DNA of 64,000 bases from Haliclystus octoradiatus (Eukaryota; Cnidaria; Staurozoa; Stauromedusae; Haliclystidae), in assembly GCA_916610825.1 (NCBI GenBank), contig OU744446.1, positions 27,728,445-27,792,444 of the forward strand, read 5' to 3'. Under the pieces are notes generated by a model. It did not search any database and was not told the DNA's origin. It was given only the letters and a program-made list of their open reading frames with translations. A program made the translations under genes and the position numbers. This document shows positions 12,001-22,059 of the stretch, in pieces; positions within the stretch are counted from its first letter, which is position 1, and each line of letters starts with the position of its first letter.

Positions 12001-13556
12001 GATTTTTGTGGAAAGTGCTAGCTCTATGATTATCATACAATGTGACCCTCTTAAATTCAAACTGGAATTGACAATGAATCAGAAATGAGAAGAACTTGCA
12101 GACTTTTTGCGAATTTCAGACTATTTTACCTTAGTGAAACTCTATTTTTATTGCCTTTTTCCTTTGAGTGAGTTTTTGGATAGGGAGAAATTTCACTTCG
12201 TTGAACTGCGCGCATAAGCCAGTCGCACTTTTCGCACTATCCCGTATGAATTTTCAGAATTTCACAGCAAAGACGGTCGGACGATTGCGCCACTCTATTG
12301 CGCATATTTTGCAGTAATACCCTGCCGGTTGTTTTAGTAAAAATCAACTATTACAATAAACAAAGCTAGTTACAAAAACATTCGCTTCTTGAACAACTTT
12401 TAATACGTGAGGCCATGAGGTATCAATCAATTTCAATCAAACAATTGATCAACCAATCAGAACGCAAATCGTCAAATAGTGGGTTCTATAAATAGGATTT
12501 ATACAATGACTATATAGTACGCTGTCTGGTCTTTTGGTGAGTTTCTACTAATTGTGATCAACTCCTTAGGCTTGGCATGATTTTAATAATTTGCTCTTCG
12601 TTTAATTCTAGGTTAATAAACGGATGATCTTGTTCTATACATTTGTCCAACTTACTTGTTTGGTTGTTTTATTCATTGTTAAACTAACACCAATGGCGCC
12701 TTTATTTCCATTTATTGTCATTTGTATGGTATTCATTAGAAAACAACTGGAAAGGGTCTTCACAGAAGAAGAGCTCGAAGAGGTTAGTTTCAATCAACAC
12801 ATCTCATGAATGAAGAATGTTACTTTGCCTGTTCGCAGCTACGTTACAAGTCTCCCACAAACTTTCTTTCGTGAGCCAATCTTGAAATGATAGCATCCTC
12901 GGACCATGATAAGCCTGATTACAATTACATTGCCGAGCATGGCCGTTTTATACATTTTGGGCTGTAGACACTTTTCCGCGGAAGGCCTACAAAATCTATT
13001 TTGCTTTCCTTGATTGCCTTAATCTTCAAAAATATCAATAAAACAGAACTTAATATTATACAAATATAATTGTTTTGATTACCATTTTTCTTAATAAAAA
13101 GGCCCGGGATAGCTTGGGTCTCTTGGGCTGTATGCACATGCCTATACTGTTTCTCTGCCTAAAACAGCTCAAAGGTTATATCGGTGAATATAATGTGCAC
13201 AATGGTGTAAAAGGTTTTGGATTAGGAATACGTACAGAGTCAAGTTAGTTCTCAACTACTGCATTTAAAGCTCCAGTGGGGTCTCTCATTTTATTCGAGA
13301 ATGGTCTCCTAAAGCCCCACAATGTTTACCTTCCACAAATGTTCTCATATCAAGCTATGAGATTAGCAATATATTAAAGGCAACTCACTTCCTAACAAAT
13401 TTGTTCTTCATAGTCTTATTGACATACAATCTATCAGATATCTAGAACGTGATTTCTGAGCTTTCTATCTGTGGCTTTTTGTAGCTTGACAAGGAGGAAG
13501 ACGATGAATTCGTTGAAGGTCTTGATGAATACGAATCAATTTATATGCCAGTTTGA
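299..13556 (+). CDS. SLC4A2-like: SLC4-family anion (Cl-/HCO3-) exchanger, 5'-partial, 10 exons
   Basis: Electroneutral chloride/bicarbonate exchanger of the plasma membrane, controlling cell pH and chloride. Exons: 299-476, 3979-4454, 5103-5396, 5485-5668, 6511-6860, 7659-7853, 9773-10529, 11494-11663, 12612-12782, 13485-13556. All junctions are GT-AG and in phase, and the sum is 2847 nt (948 codons plus stop). Family hallmarks read directly: RARWIKFEEDVE and GKPHVASLSFHSLLELRKG (cytoplasmic domain), HYEIGRSVATLMSDK, GGLVRDIRKKIPYYKSDF, GQPNTAL, LRKLRHSHFF, GLPWMCAATVRSVQHVNALT, and the C-terminus GLDEYESIYMPV. The last two and the loop sequence match the AE1/2/3 subgroup better than the sodium-coupled NBC subgroup, so I read it as the invertebrate counterpart of SLC4A1/2/3. 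The N-terminal few hundred residues are outside the window. Family assignment is near certain; subgroup is inferred from remembered family sequence. Confidence 0.95.
477..3978. other. Intron 1 (visible) of the anion exchanger
   Basis: A 3.5-kb intron between donor GTATGT and acceptor TTTTTAAAAG. It is AT-rich, with no supported coding sequence. It contains the 174-bp hAT-like MITE at 2203-2376. A 68-codon reverse-strand open frame at 2695-2901 is not recognisable. Apart from these I see nothing specific. Confidence 0.7.
2203..2376. mobile_element. hAT-like MITE, copy 1 (174 bp)
   Basis: Begins CAGGGTCC and ends GGACCCTG, a perfect 8-bp terminal inverted repeat. The interior (AGAGCAAATTCAGAAGAAAA and neighbouring sequence) is shared with the copy at 63761-63934, which has exactly the same length. 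The CAGGG terminus is typical of hAT elements. Flanking sequence CATTTATGCA / CATTGTGCA resembles a decayed target duplication offset by an indel. Non-coding. Confidence 0.8.
5932..6184. mobile_element. Small inverted-repeat element in an anion-exchanger intron
   Basis: Ends GAGGCCCCTTTA and TAAAGGGGGCCTC are inverted repeats with one extra G, enclosing about 250 bp of AT-rich sequence built from repeated ATGAAATAT-like units. A run of 14 C lies just inside the right end. The element is within the 5669-6510 intron. The target duplication is not clear. Superfamily unknown. Confidence 0.55.
6511..12782 (+). CDS. SLC4A2-like: Anion exchanger: transmembrane transport domain exons
   Basis: Five exons (6511-6860, 7659-7853, 9773-10529, 11494-11663, 12612-12782) encode the HCO3- transporter fold, alternating hydrophobic helices and short loops over roughly 530 residues. 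The large exon 9773-10529 begins with an extracellular loop carrying NLS and NIS sequons. This is the position of the glycosylated loop in AE proteins, just before GQPNTALMSTILLVGTFFIA. The acceptor of exon 7659 (CCGTTAAG) has an ordinary upstream pyrimidine tract. No frameshift or stop interrupts the domain. The helix before LGVSCLSGVQLVEQ reads LGLFLAPFLNYIPFAVLFG, closer here to the general SLC4 consensus than to vertebrate AE2. Confidence 0.94.
8040..8480 (+). pseudogene. 3' end of a LINE-type retrotransposon ORF (degenerate)
   Basis: The frame from about 8050 reads FYRKIKSKFHFKNYLLMPYT, then KLRVSSYKLTLQTRRH, then a CX2C-H-C metal-binding knuckle in GLCPVCNTDDIDDEIHLLFF-C. This is the usual tail after the reverse transcriptase domain of many non-LTR elements. 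After a stop at 8334 and a change of frame, MKFLFSSDPPPIVNNLLGTF continues the typical end of such proteins to about 8480. The upstream reverse transcriptase is absent, so this is a 5'-truncated, mutated insertion in the 7854-9772 intron. The downstream (CAA)n array probably belongs to its 3' end. Confidence 0.65.
9037..9106. repeat. (ACA)n then (TCA)n microsatellite
   Basis: About 18 ACA units followed by about 5 TCA units. It comes roughly 550 bp after the LINE open frame with no gene between, consistent with a simple-repeat LINE tail, though an independent microsatellite is possible. Confidence 0.85.
10608..10914. mobile_element. Tc1/mariner-pogo-like MITE (about 307 bp)
   Basis: The left end CAGTGTAGCCCGCTTAAGT and the right end (read in reverse) AAGTGTAACCCACATAAGT are imperfect terminal inverted repeats. 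Both are directly flanked by TA (10606-10607 and 10915-10916), the target duplication of the Tc1/mariner/pogo superfamily. The interior has no open frame of note. It lies in the 10530-11493 intron of the anion exchanger. Confidence 0.75.
11833..11897. repeat. Intronic foldback (23-bp arms, 19-nt loop)
   Basis: Arms 11833-11855 and 11875-11897 are reverse complements at 21 of 23 positions (CGTGCTTGTGCGCTCTTCAG and its partner). Weaker pairing continues outwards (TTTACTGTG / CACGGTAAA, to about 11812 and 11927). It is either a small foldback element or a structured intronic RNA. Confidence 0.65.
13485..13556 (+). CDS. SLC4A2-like: Anion exchanger: last coding exon and stop
   Basis: After the acceptor TTTTTGTAG the exon reads LDKEEDDEFVEGLDEY then ESIYMPV and TGA. 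An acidic tail ending in a DEY-x-MPV pattern is typical of AE-group exchangers and includes the acidic carbonic-anhydrase-binding type stretch described for AE1. The exon is only 24 codons including the stop, yet matches the family terminus, which fixes the 3' end of the gene. Confidence 0.92.
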   Translation, partial: LDKEEDDEFVEGLDEYESIYMPV

Positions 13557-13890
13557 ATGGCACACCATTATCACACATCGCAAACCTTCACCAATGAAAT
13601 CACTGCCTTGATAGTTTTTAAAATTTTCAAGAAAGGAGATTTGTAAATAACTCGTTTTGACTTCTACCTCGACGACAAGTATATTCTCAGAATTATTTCA
13701 ACCCATCATGACACACATATATATATATTATAAGATAGTTATAAACTATGTAAATTAAAATACGATAGTATCATGTCACCATGCAGTCTAGTAGCCATAG
13801 TTTTAATGTTGGTACACATTCAATCTTCAAATCACCAATAGTAAAACAAACAAAAATCAAGATTTAGAATATCTGTAGAGACATTAGACA

Positions 13891-13896
13891 AATAAA
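13891..13896 (+). terminator. Candidate poly(A) signal of the anion exchanger
   Basis: AATAAA lies 335 nt after the anion-exchanger stop and is followed by an A-rich stretch. It is the first canonical hexamer I see in the 3' flank. Further AT-rich sequence follows, so a longer 3' UTR is possible. Confidence 0.45.
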
Positions 13897-14163
13897 AATT
13901 ATATAATGCAAAAAAAAATTATTTTGAAACTTGAAAGATTCTGTATATTTATATAGTTTTGTCAAAACCTAAATACCTCTGGAGATGTTAAACCTCTAAT
14001 CCTAAATTTTCAATGTATGTTTAAACGATAAAATTCATTATGTCGGTTGCGTTATAAACGCTATCTGTTTAGTTTATTATATAGCGTTTTGCTTTTGTAT
14101 TAAAATACAATTTCGTTTAATATTCTAATTGTTCTTATTACAGTATGTATTTTTGTTTAATGC

Positions 14164-14281
14164 TTGAACAGTGAGCGAGATAATCTTGAAGCAGAATCTC
14201 TATTCAATATATATGAAAACTATATGAACATTTGTTTTTTATATTCATTTTTCCGTTTAATCTTTTTATTTGTTAGAGCCA
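14164..14281. repeat. 118-bp direct repeat, copy 1
   Basis: Starts TTGAACAGTGAGCGAGATAA and ends TTTGTTAGAGCCA. It differs from the copy at 15848-15965 at three positions. It is flanked by TGCT on both sides, a possible 4-bp target duplication if the unit is TGAACAG...GAGCCA. No coding content. Confidence 0.8.
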
Positions 14282-15847
14282 TGCTTCGGAACTCTTACCT
14301 TGAATAAAGATACTGCGTAGCCTGTGTGAGCGGCCAACAACTGTCTTGCATAGTTTCTCTCTTGTATAATAAAACACATTGTTTTTTGCAGGTAATTCGT
14401 ATTGTGAAGAAATGTTATGATCATCGTTCGTTTTGTGGCTGACATCGCATAATTCCACTAGAAAAAAATTTTTTTTTTCTTTTCTAACAGAACACAATTG
14501 CTTAAATATGTACAAAATTCACAGTCATGTGATTTATTTTAATTTCAAAGGCTCTATCATAATAGTTTGTGGGTTTATTTAATTAAGAAGTGATTCCACT
14601 AGAAATTGAAGTGATTTCGTTTCACCACTGTACTGTGACTATACATAATATCACAATTAATTAAAAATAAATCCTAGTAATAAAGTACAAGAGCCAAAAC
14701 ATAAATTGAATTTTTACAAATTAATGTATTCATAGAGAACTTCAACACTATATGCTTGTATCAGTATTTCAAAAGGGGCTACTGCATGCGTTGCATAAGA
14801 ACGTGACATGTAATATATGACGTCACAATCATCATAATTATCAGGCTCAATTCAATCTCAAATGAAGGCGTATATTCCACCGATAGAAACATTCCTATCA
14901 AATGGCTAATAACCATATGAAGTTGAAAGATATCCTCATCAATCAAATAGGTAAAATGGTTATAGGGCAGTTAAACTGGGGATCAACTCAATATCGTGTA
15001 GATTTTATTTTCTTTTTCCTATAAAGAATATATTTCATAAGGACATGATATTGAAATACTATTTGTTCAACGAGCTGCATCATAAACTCCATTTTCTAGG
15101 TTGATGAAGTCTAATAGGTGAAGATAATGCTAATTTGTTAAATATGAGAGTGCGTATCAAAAACATATCTCACACACCCGTCCAATTTCCGTGCTTGACT
15201 TTGTATTGTAGTGGTCTTTGTCCTTACATCCGTCAATAGTATAACTATAGTAAATTCCTATGTTTGTATACCTGGATACAGTTGAATCCGGCAATAGCGG
15301 TATGCTAGGGAGACAAACTATTTTACCGGCTGTAGCAGAATCCGTTGTTAGCTGTAAATATTTAGCAAAGTTTGACCGTAAATTATTCGGCATCGGATTT
15401 TTTGACTTCTACTGTTATTGACAGCAAACCGTTAAAGTCGGAACCGTTATTGTCGTATTTTACTGTACCTATATAATTTGTAAACGTCCTCCTTCTAACT
15501 TGTGGTGAATGTAGGCTAGGTTCTGACGTAGATACAGAATTTTTAAGTTTTGTGATCAGATAGGAACCCTATATGTTACCTTTCCCTGTGCCTACGACTT
15601 GCACTGTAGGTCTGCTTTATCATTTATAAGAAACTAGCACGAAGGACCCGCTCCGCTGGGTGTATTTGGGTTATACAGTTTTTGAAACGAGGATTAGATC
15701 ATATCTGAAATGATCTTCAGAAGTATATAGGTCCCAATCTAATATGACTTCAGGACGAATATGTGATATATATTTATTCAGATTCAAGGAAAATGACGAA
15801 CGCTAAATTCAGATTTTAATAGCAATGAAACATTTTAAATGAAAATT

Positions 15848-15965
15848 TTGAACAGTGAGCGAGATAATTTTGAAGCAGAATCTCTATTCAATATATATGA
15901 AAACTATATGAACATTTGTTTTTTATATTCAATTTTCTGTTTAATCTTTTTATTTGTTAGAGCCA
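15848..15965. repeat. 118-bp direct repeat, copy 2
   Basis: Second copy of the repeat at 14164-14281, in the same orientation, 1684 bp downstream and about 97% identical. The 1.57 kb between the copies holds no supported gene. The flanks of this copy (ATTT / ATTA) do not form a clear target duplication. Confidence 0.8.
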
Positions 15966-16425
15966 ATTAAAATTATAATTTTCCAAATTATTACATCTTA
16001 AACTTAGAAACCATAAACCTTCTACGGATAAGCCCTTAGATGTCTTTATCTGCGAACAAACGAAATGTCGTTGAGGCCACAAGAGGCGCTAGCACTGAAA
16101 AAGAAAATATTTCTCTAGCTTTGGATTGAGAACGACATTGGACATTAAAGTAAGCCTAAAACCCGACCAGGTAGCTGGAAAAAAGTCATGTAAAATTTGG
16201 TGACCGGGCATTATCTGTGGAGAGCGAAACTTTACCATTTAATTCTCACTTATACATAATTATGTCTTTTTTGTCCTATATATCAATATATAGCCTTTGA
16301 TACATGTCTTTTACGGCAATAGCTTTTTGCTATCCCAAATTATTTTGAATTAAGGAAAGTACTCGGAGCTTGATTTCATGATTTTATCAGTAACTTCCTT
16401 TGATTTTCACCCAATTACTGTATAG

Positions 16426-18667
16426 TATCATACAATAGAACGGCTGATATTGATGGACTTGGCGAATACATCATTGAGAACAAAGCTTCATTTGATGGTC
16501 TAGCTTTGGCCTTATTAGGACTTACTATTCTTATTTGCATACCTGTTGCTTTGGCTGCTGGTTTTATGTACATACGATGGATGAAGCACGACAGGTAAGG
16601 TCTACATGCGAAGACTTAAACGCAAAGTACTACAAACATTTATGGAGAAAAGTCAATAATCAGGGCACTGATGTTCGACCTATCTACAAGATTAAATATC
16701 TAAGCTACTAAATTTATAATTCTACTATTGTAAATCCTTATTGGGCTAAACGTTAACATGGGATTTGGAAGGAACCCTTTCCAGTGGTTTTGAAATCATT
16801 TTTGTTATTTTGAAAAATGCTCCTTCTCAGCTATAAACATTTTGGATCTATCACTTCTTCTCCAAATGTCCCCTATCAATGTGGTTCCATTTTATGCTAT
16901 ATACATTTTATAGGAAGCATTAAATATCTCCATAAGCATACCTGCATTATCGCTATTATCTAGATAATGTTTCTAGTATATATAAATTATTGCAATGTTA
17001 TTTTCTAATCGGATTTGGATTGAATCGGATTATAGAGAGAGTAGAAGGACGTGCTTAATGGGAGATATTGAAATGTCTGAAGATGATATCTTTCTTGCTT
17101 CATCAATTCGAAATTGTAAACCGAAGCCATTAAAGTAAGTGATATTAATAATTGAGAATTTTCAACTTGTTATGCTTTTTTCCATTAAGTTGTTGAGTTA
17201 AATTAACATCTGTATGTATATTGTATATGTTATGTTTATATCTGTCAAACATATTATACCACATTTCATTACATTCATTTACATTTCTAAGGGCCTGAGA
17301 TGATGTTAAACTTATGTGATGATGTCGAATGTCGACGCTCTTTACTAAAAAGTAAATGGATCTAAAATAATTGGAAGCTTATACTGTATATATTTGCTGA
17401 ATGAAGAGCGAAATCTATATTAAGTCGTTCTCTTGTCTTGTCACCCTGTATAAATCCTGGAACAAACTTGTTGACAATAATTTTGTTTCAAAGAGGCTAG
17501 CGCATATATTCTCATAATAAATGAATCGATCACCATAGCACTTCATTCATATAATGACTATTAATAGTGCATACATTTTTTACCATCAGATCTCGTTTAT
17601 GCTTGTTTACATTACAGCAGTCAAAATAGAATATCTATGCCGAACATTTTAACATCAAATGAAGTTGAAACGAATTGTACAGGTACACCGACAAGGTATT
17701 AATACACTGAAAGACATGGAACATATACCTACAATATCGACCACCTGTAATAAGAACCCTCCCTAGATGCATGGGTGGGCTACTTTAGTGTTATATTCCA
17801 GGGATTTTTGTGCTGTGCTGGTTTTCGATTATCAAATAATTTTGTGCGTGTTTATGTATATAATTCCCAATAGAGAGCCTAATTCTCATGTTAGCATACA
17901 ATAAATAAAATTGAAGTTATTTGTGAAATAATGAAAGTATGCATGGCGATATGATGCAAAATAAGGGTTTCAGAAAACCGCACAGCTCTCTGATACAGTG
18001 ACTACAATCGTACAGGATGATAACAAGTGATGTATAAGGGGCACTTTACTATACAGAGCTAGGTTATGTAACCGGGTATGGTGACGTCACTAATTATGGT
18101 ATGTTGTAGTTAAAGAATCTTTAGAGAAAAGGGATTGATCTATCTTATGGCATATTATGGTACTTCCAACACATTTTCAATTTAATCCAAGTCATAAATT
18201 ATATATACATATCTAAATTACATGTGCAGTATAAACAATGAAGTTTTATGCTGACAACGTTTTGGGTACACTCGCTATAGCCATTTTCAAGTTTACAAAA
18301 GTGAAAATTTTTTATCTATTCGTTTACAAGATGAATTACAATTTATCAACTTTTAACTATATTAAAAAACTGTTTCTCGGCCCCGTGGTTTCCCATGTGA
18401 TCATAATATACTTTGAAGGCTAACAAATGGTGCAGAGACGTTGCTAACAAATAAAAAACCGCTGTTGCCATTGACGTTTGTGATCAAATGTTTCAGCACG
18501 AAGTTTTCTTTGCAATCACATCAATTCAAAACAAAAATTTAAGTACCATCAATACCCACGCAAAAGCTTGATAATTTTTGACTTTAATAGATTTTACTTT
18601 TACCTGCAGGTCTCAAAACGACGAAGATAGCTTGGCAAAAGATAACACGTTGACATCTGGAAATTAA
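16426..18667 (+). CDS. Unrecognised single-pass membrane protein, C-terminal exons
   Basis: Four short exons with matching phases: 16426 (or 16439)-16594, 17036-17134, 17618-17695, 18610-18667, ending in TAA. Donors are GTAAGG, GTAAGT and GTATT; acceptors are ATAG, ATTATAG, TTACAG and CTGCAG. Translation gives a short extracellular stretch (LGEYIIENKASFDG), one strong hydrophobic helix (LALALLGLTILICIPVALAA to MYI) and a basic stop-transfer segment RWMKHDRESRR. A polar tail of about 80 residues follows (MSEDDIFLASSIRNCKP, SQNDEDSLAKDNTLTSGN). The charge pattern predicts a type I protein with a cytoplasmic tail. If the 16426 acceptor is used, an NRT sequon precedes the helix. No family recognised; upstream exons were not found between 13.9 and 16.4 kb. 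Confidence 0.6.
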
Positions 18668-19164
18668 TAGCTCAATTTTCCCTTGAATTGGTCTTCATTT
18701 CTTTTAAAATTATCCAAAGCCTTAATCATGTATACATTACTCAAAGAGTACCTGAATTGCTAGATATAGCTGAAAGTACTATTCTCAAATCTAGATTTTT
18801 ATATTATATATGAATTATTTTGATCTGAAAGTTATATTTTATCAAAATAGCATTCGTTAGTTGCAATTTGGGCACTATACGTACGTTGGCACCTTATGGG
18901 TACGTAATTATCAGAAACAATGTACGACTGCTATATAATCAAAGAAGCATCTACGGCATCAACCAAGAATACCATTTAACTACAAACTTTATGTAGAAGA
19001 CCTTTTTGGATAAATTTTCAAGCTCTCCAAATAATGTCTAAGAATAGATTTTTTTCTATACAAATCCGGTCGCAAATGGGCAGACTCATCATATGAGTTG
19101 CTGGCTGTTGCCGTCCGTTGACTTGCATTTCATAATATGATAATTAATTAATAATAATGGACGA

Positions 19165-19599
19165 ATGATATTCATTAGACCTGTTCCACATGCCCCTGTA
19201 CTTCACTTCGCTTCATATAGTGCGAAGCGAAATAGTGGGCCTTGTGGAGCTAGGCTAGATATTCATATGTCTCTTTCCCAAACCATCAAATTCAATGCCA
19301 ATATATGCCCTCCTGTCGTATTTCAGTATATTTTGGGCCCTTTCTATCCGTTTGAGACAGTATATACCCGCATTTCCACGTTGAATGGCAATACGTTGCT
19401 AACGTTGCTATATACCTATGTGTTCGAATTACATGACATATTTGTCTCACGTGACATGGCATTTATTTCAAACAGTGATCTGTTCAATTTTGAACAGCTG
19501 AAGTTGCAGAAATCGGCGATTTGCTATCGAAACAGTCTTCACTTTTTAATTGAATACGAACAATCTGTGTTAAGGATCATAAGTTACAATAGCGTCTAG
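19165..19599 (+). CDS. 144-codon open frame, doubtful
   Basis: An uninterrupted ATG-to-TAG frame, long for this base composition, starting MIFIRPVPHAPVLHFASYS. No signal peptide, repeat or family motif is recognised. An inverted repeat (TTCGCTT...AAGCGAA) lies near its start, suggesting repeat-derived sequence. Probably chance; included because of its length. Confidence 0.12.
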   Translation: MIFIRPVPHAPVLHFASYSAKRNSGPCGARLDIHMSLSQTIKFNANICPPVVFQYILGPFYPFETVYTRISTLNGNTLLTLLYTYVFELHDIFVSRDMAFISNSDLFNFEQLKLQKSAICYRNSLHFLIEYEQSVLRIISYNSV

Positions 19600-21730
19600 T
19601 CAAGTAATTACTTTCAGTTATCATGAATAGATAAAGGATAAAGAATCTATTATCAAATATTCAGTTATAATATAATTCTGTTATTCCCTTATTGTACAAG
19701 TTTTTATCATGTAGATACTGTCATTTATTTGTCATACATGTATGATTGTATGTATATTGTATACATTCATTGTACGTGCTTATCATGTTCTCTCGTTCAG
19801 ATAATGATGATGATAATTAATTAACAGAAGGGAGTTCAAGAATACACGAAAGAGACAGACCAACCAACGTTCGATCTAACAATGGTTTACAAAACTCTAT
19901 AAAATTGTCTACTATATAGACGTCAATTTAATCATTTGCAATCGAAACAGCAATAAAATATTACTGTAGAGGCAACTCTCTATTTGTTGGTTCAATTCAG
20001 CTGTAAAATGTCACAAACGATTTCACTTTTGTTACGTGTTGATAAAGTCGTTAAGTATTAAGGCAGGTCAACAGAGAGGGTTGTGGGTAAATTGCCCCAG
20101 GGACCAATCAATGTTTTAAGGTTTTCCTGTTTATACATTTGATTGTCATGAATTTAAAGTATGCTGAGGATAAATGTTGGGACTGATGCTTCTCTGAGCG
20201 GTCTTGTGTAATTGCATCTGAAGTCTGTCCTCGTATAATAACGAAGTATAGTGGCTTATGTGTACATGTTAAGTTAGTGTTCAAAGATAAGATCGAATAA
20301 TGATTTAGATGTGATGATTTATGTGTGATCTTGAGATCACATTCACACATCATAACATGAATATCTACACAACATCAATGCCGTTTCTAACATGTTCCCG
20401 GAACTCAACTCTAACTCAAGATCACACGTACACTACTGTATTAAATTGACATGATTCATTATCTTTATCAATATCTTTAACCCCGGTCATTAACATTTAA
20501 CTTATACTATATACATTATACATGTGTTCTTTCAGTTATTGAGTTTTTATGTAACGATACAGTTAATAATATATGATGTCATTCAGAATTCGGTATAGCG
20601 TGATAGGCACACGGGTATAATTTGTAGGCACCATTTACACATCATACTTCTGACTATCAAATGGTACAAATGTATACATAAACTGGCACAATAAACACCA
20701 TTACAAACATTAGTCACGCGTAAGATTTGCATGGCTTTCAAAATTTGACTTGATTTTCAAGTGCTATCTATATAGATTAGTTATTTGGATGGCCTTGGTT
20801 CGGTGTATGGGATGGAGGTCATATCACGTGAAACAGATTTCGGCCGATACTGCTAAAAAAAAACGCAGATAACCTTTTTATAGCATAAACATGCTGTGAA
20901 TGTTCTCCTTATAGCTAATATAATCCACAGTCTACCTCAGTTCGAACGATAATAATCATTCTGCTCGTATATAAGAGAGAAACAGGGTCTCGTATATATT
21001 TAGATGTGTCTCTCTCAGAATTATATATCCCTCTTGAATGACTCGCATTCTTCATTTTAACAAAGTATTTATTTCAAAAGTATCGTAAATCTGTTTTGCT
21101 ACATATACATCCTTTGTCGGTACTATGACGCTACTACAAATCATTCTCAAAGCATAATTAAACTACAAAATGATATCATCAAGCGTTACACTTAAAGTTG
21201 TTTCATGAAATAAGGTCAATCCGCAGATTAACATATACGGTTTATGTGGGCCGGCAATGCGCATTTCTAATCGGGTCTCTAATACAGTGTAGTGCCACAT
21301 GCTCCGGCTATCACACGTAACAACATATAGATTACAGAGTAAAGGTTTGTACACGGCCAAAATTGCATGTTGTCTTGTTAATAATGCTTTGCCAGGTCTA
21401 TGTTTAATCTTTCCGAAATCAATAGGAGACTAGGAGTCTCTATAATACGATTTACGAAATGAAACAACGACGATTTTTGATTTTAAGGCAACTTTGGTAG
21501 AATATACGTATATATAGTCAAATCTTTTAGTGCTCAATTCTGTTCTTTCATCTCAATTTGTCTGGGCTTAAATATAAAATCAGTCAATTAAACAAGGGAA
21601 AAAATCATTTAAAATCGTATATACAAGAATATATTATTTGATTCTATTGCATACTATTTTTGATAAGATGAGAAAGCAAGTTCTAGTTTCAGTGTTCTAT
21701 TTTACATATTGTTTCTTGCCCCCAAGGGAA

Positions 21731-22059
21731 GGGGTAACTTCCTTACTTTCGGTATACGGGGACGTTCAAATATTCAGATACTAAAGAGTACCTCTTCAAA
21801 TTTCTGAAAAACATATTAGGGTATTCTTTGTCAAAAACTTTTTGAATTATGCTTTTTGACTCCTTTGCAATTATTTGTTCATTAAATTTGCAAGACATTT
21901 TTTTGAATAACATTTCCCCCCCCCCTTTCTTATGGTTGAATCTGTCCTTAGTATAATTATATTTGGGGTATCTTTTCATGATGTGAAACATTTTGATGGT
22001 CATTCCGCGAAGGTTTTATTTTAAACAACACCGTTGAAGCGCAATGGAAGTTACCCCCC
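21731..22059 (-). mobile_element. CCCGGGGG-family MITE, inverted copy
   Basis: Left end GGGGTAACTTCC, right end AATGGAAGTTACCCCCC. Internal segments such as GGTATACGGGGACGTTCAAA are the reverse complement of those in the 25014-25333 copy, so this copy is inverted relative to it. The left terminus is eroded and the target duplication is not recognisable. Confidence 0.75.

Noticed and set aside
15157-15393. 78-codon reverse-strand frame between the 118-bp direct repeats
   Set aside because: The underlying DNA is made of repeated TTGTT/GTTATTG-like words; no family and no splice context.
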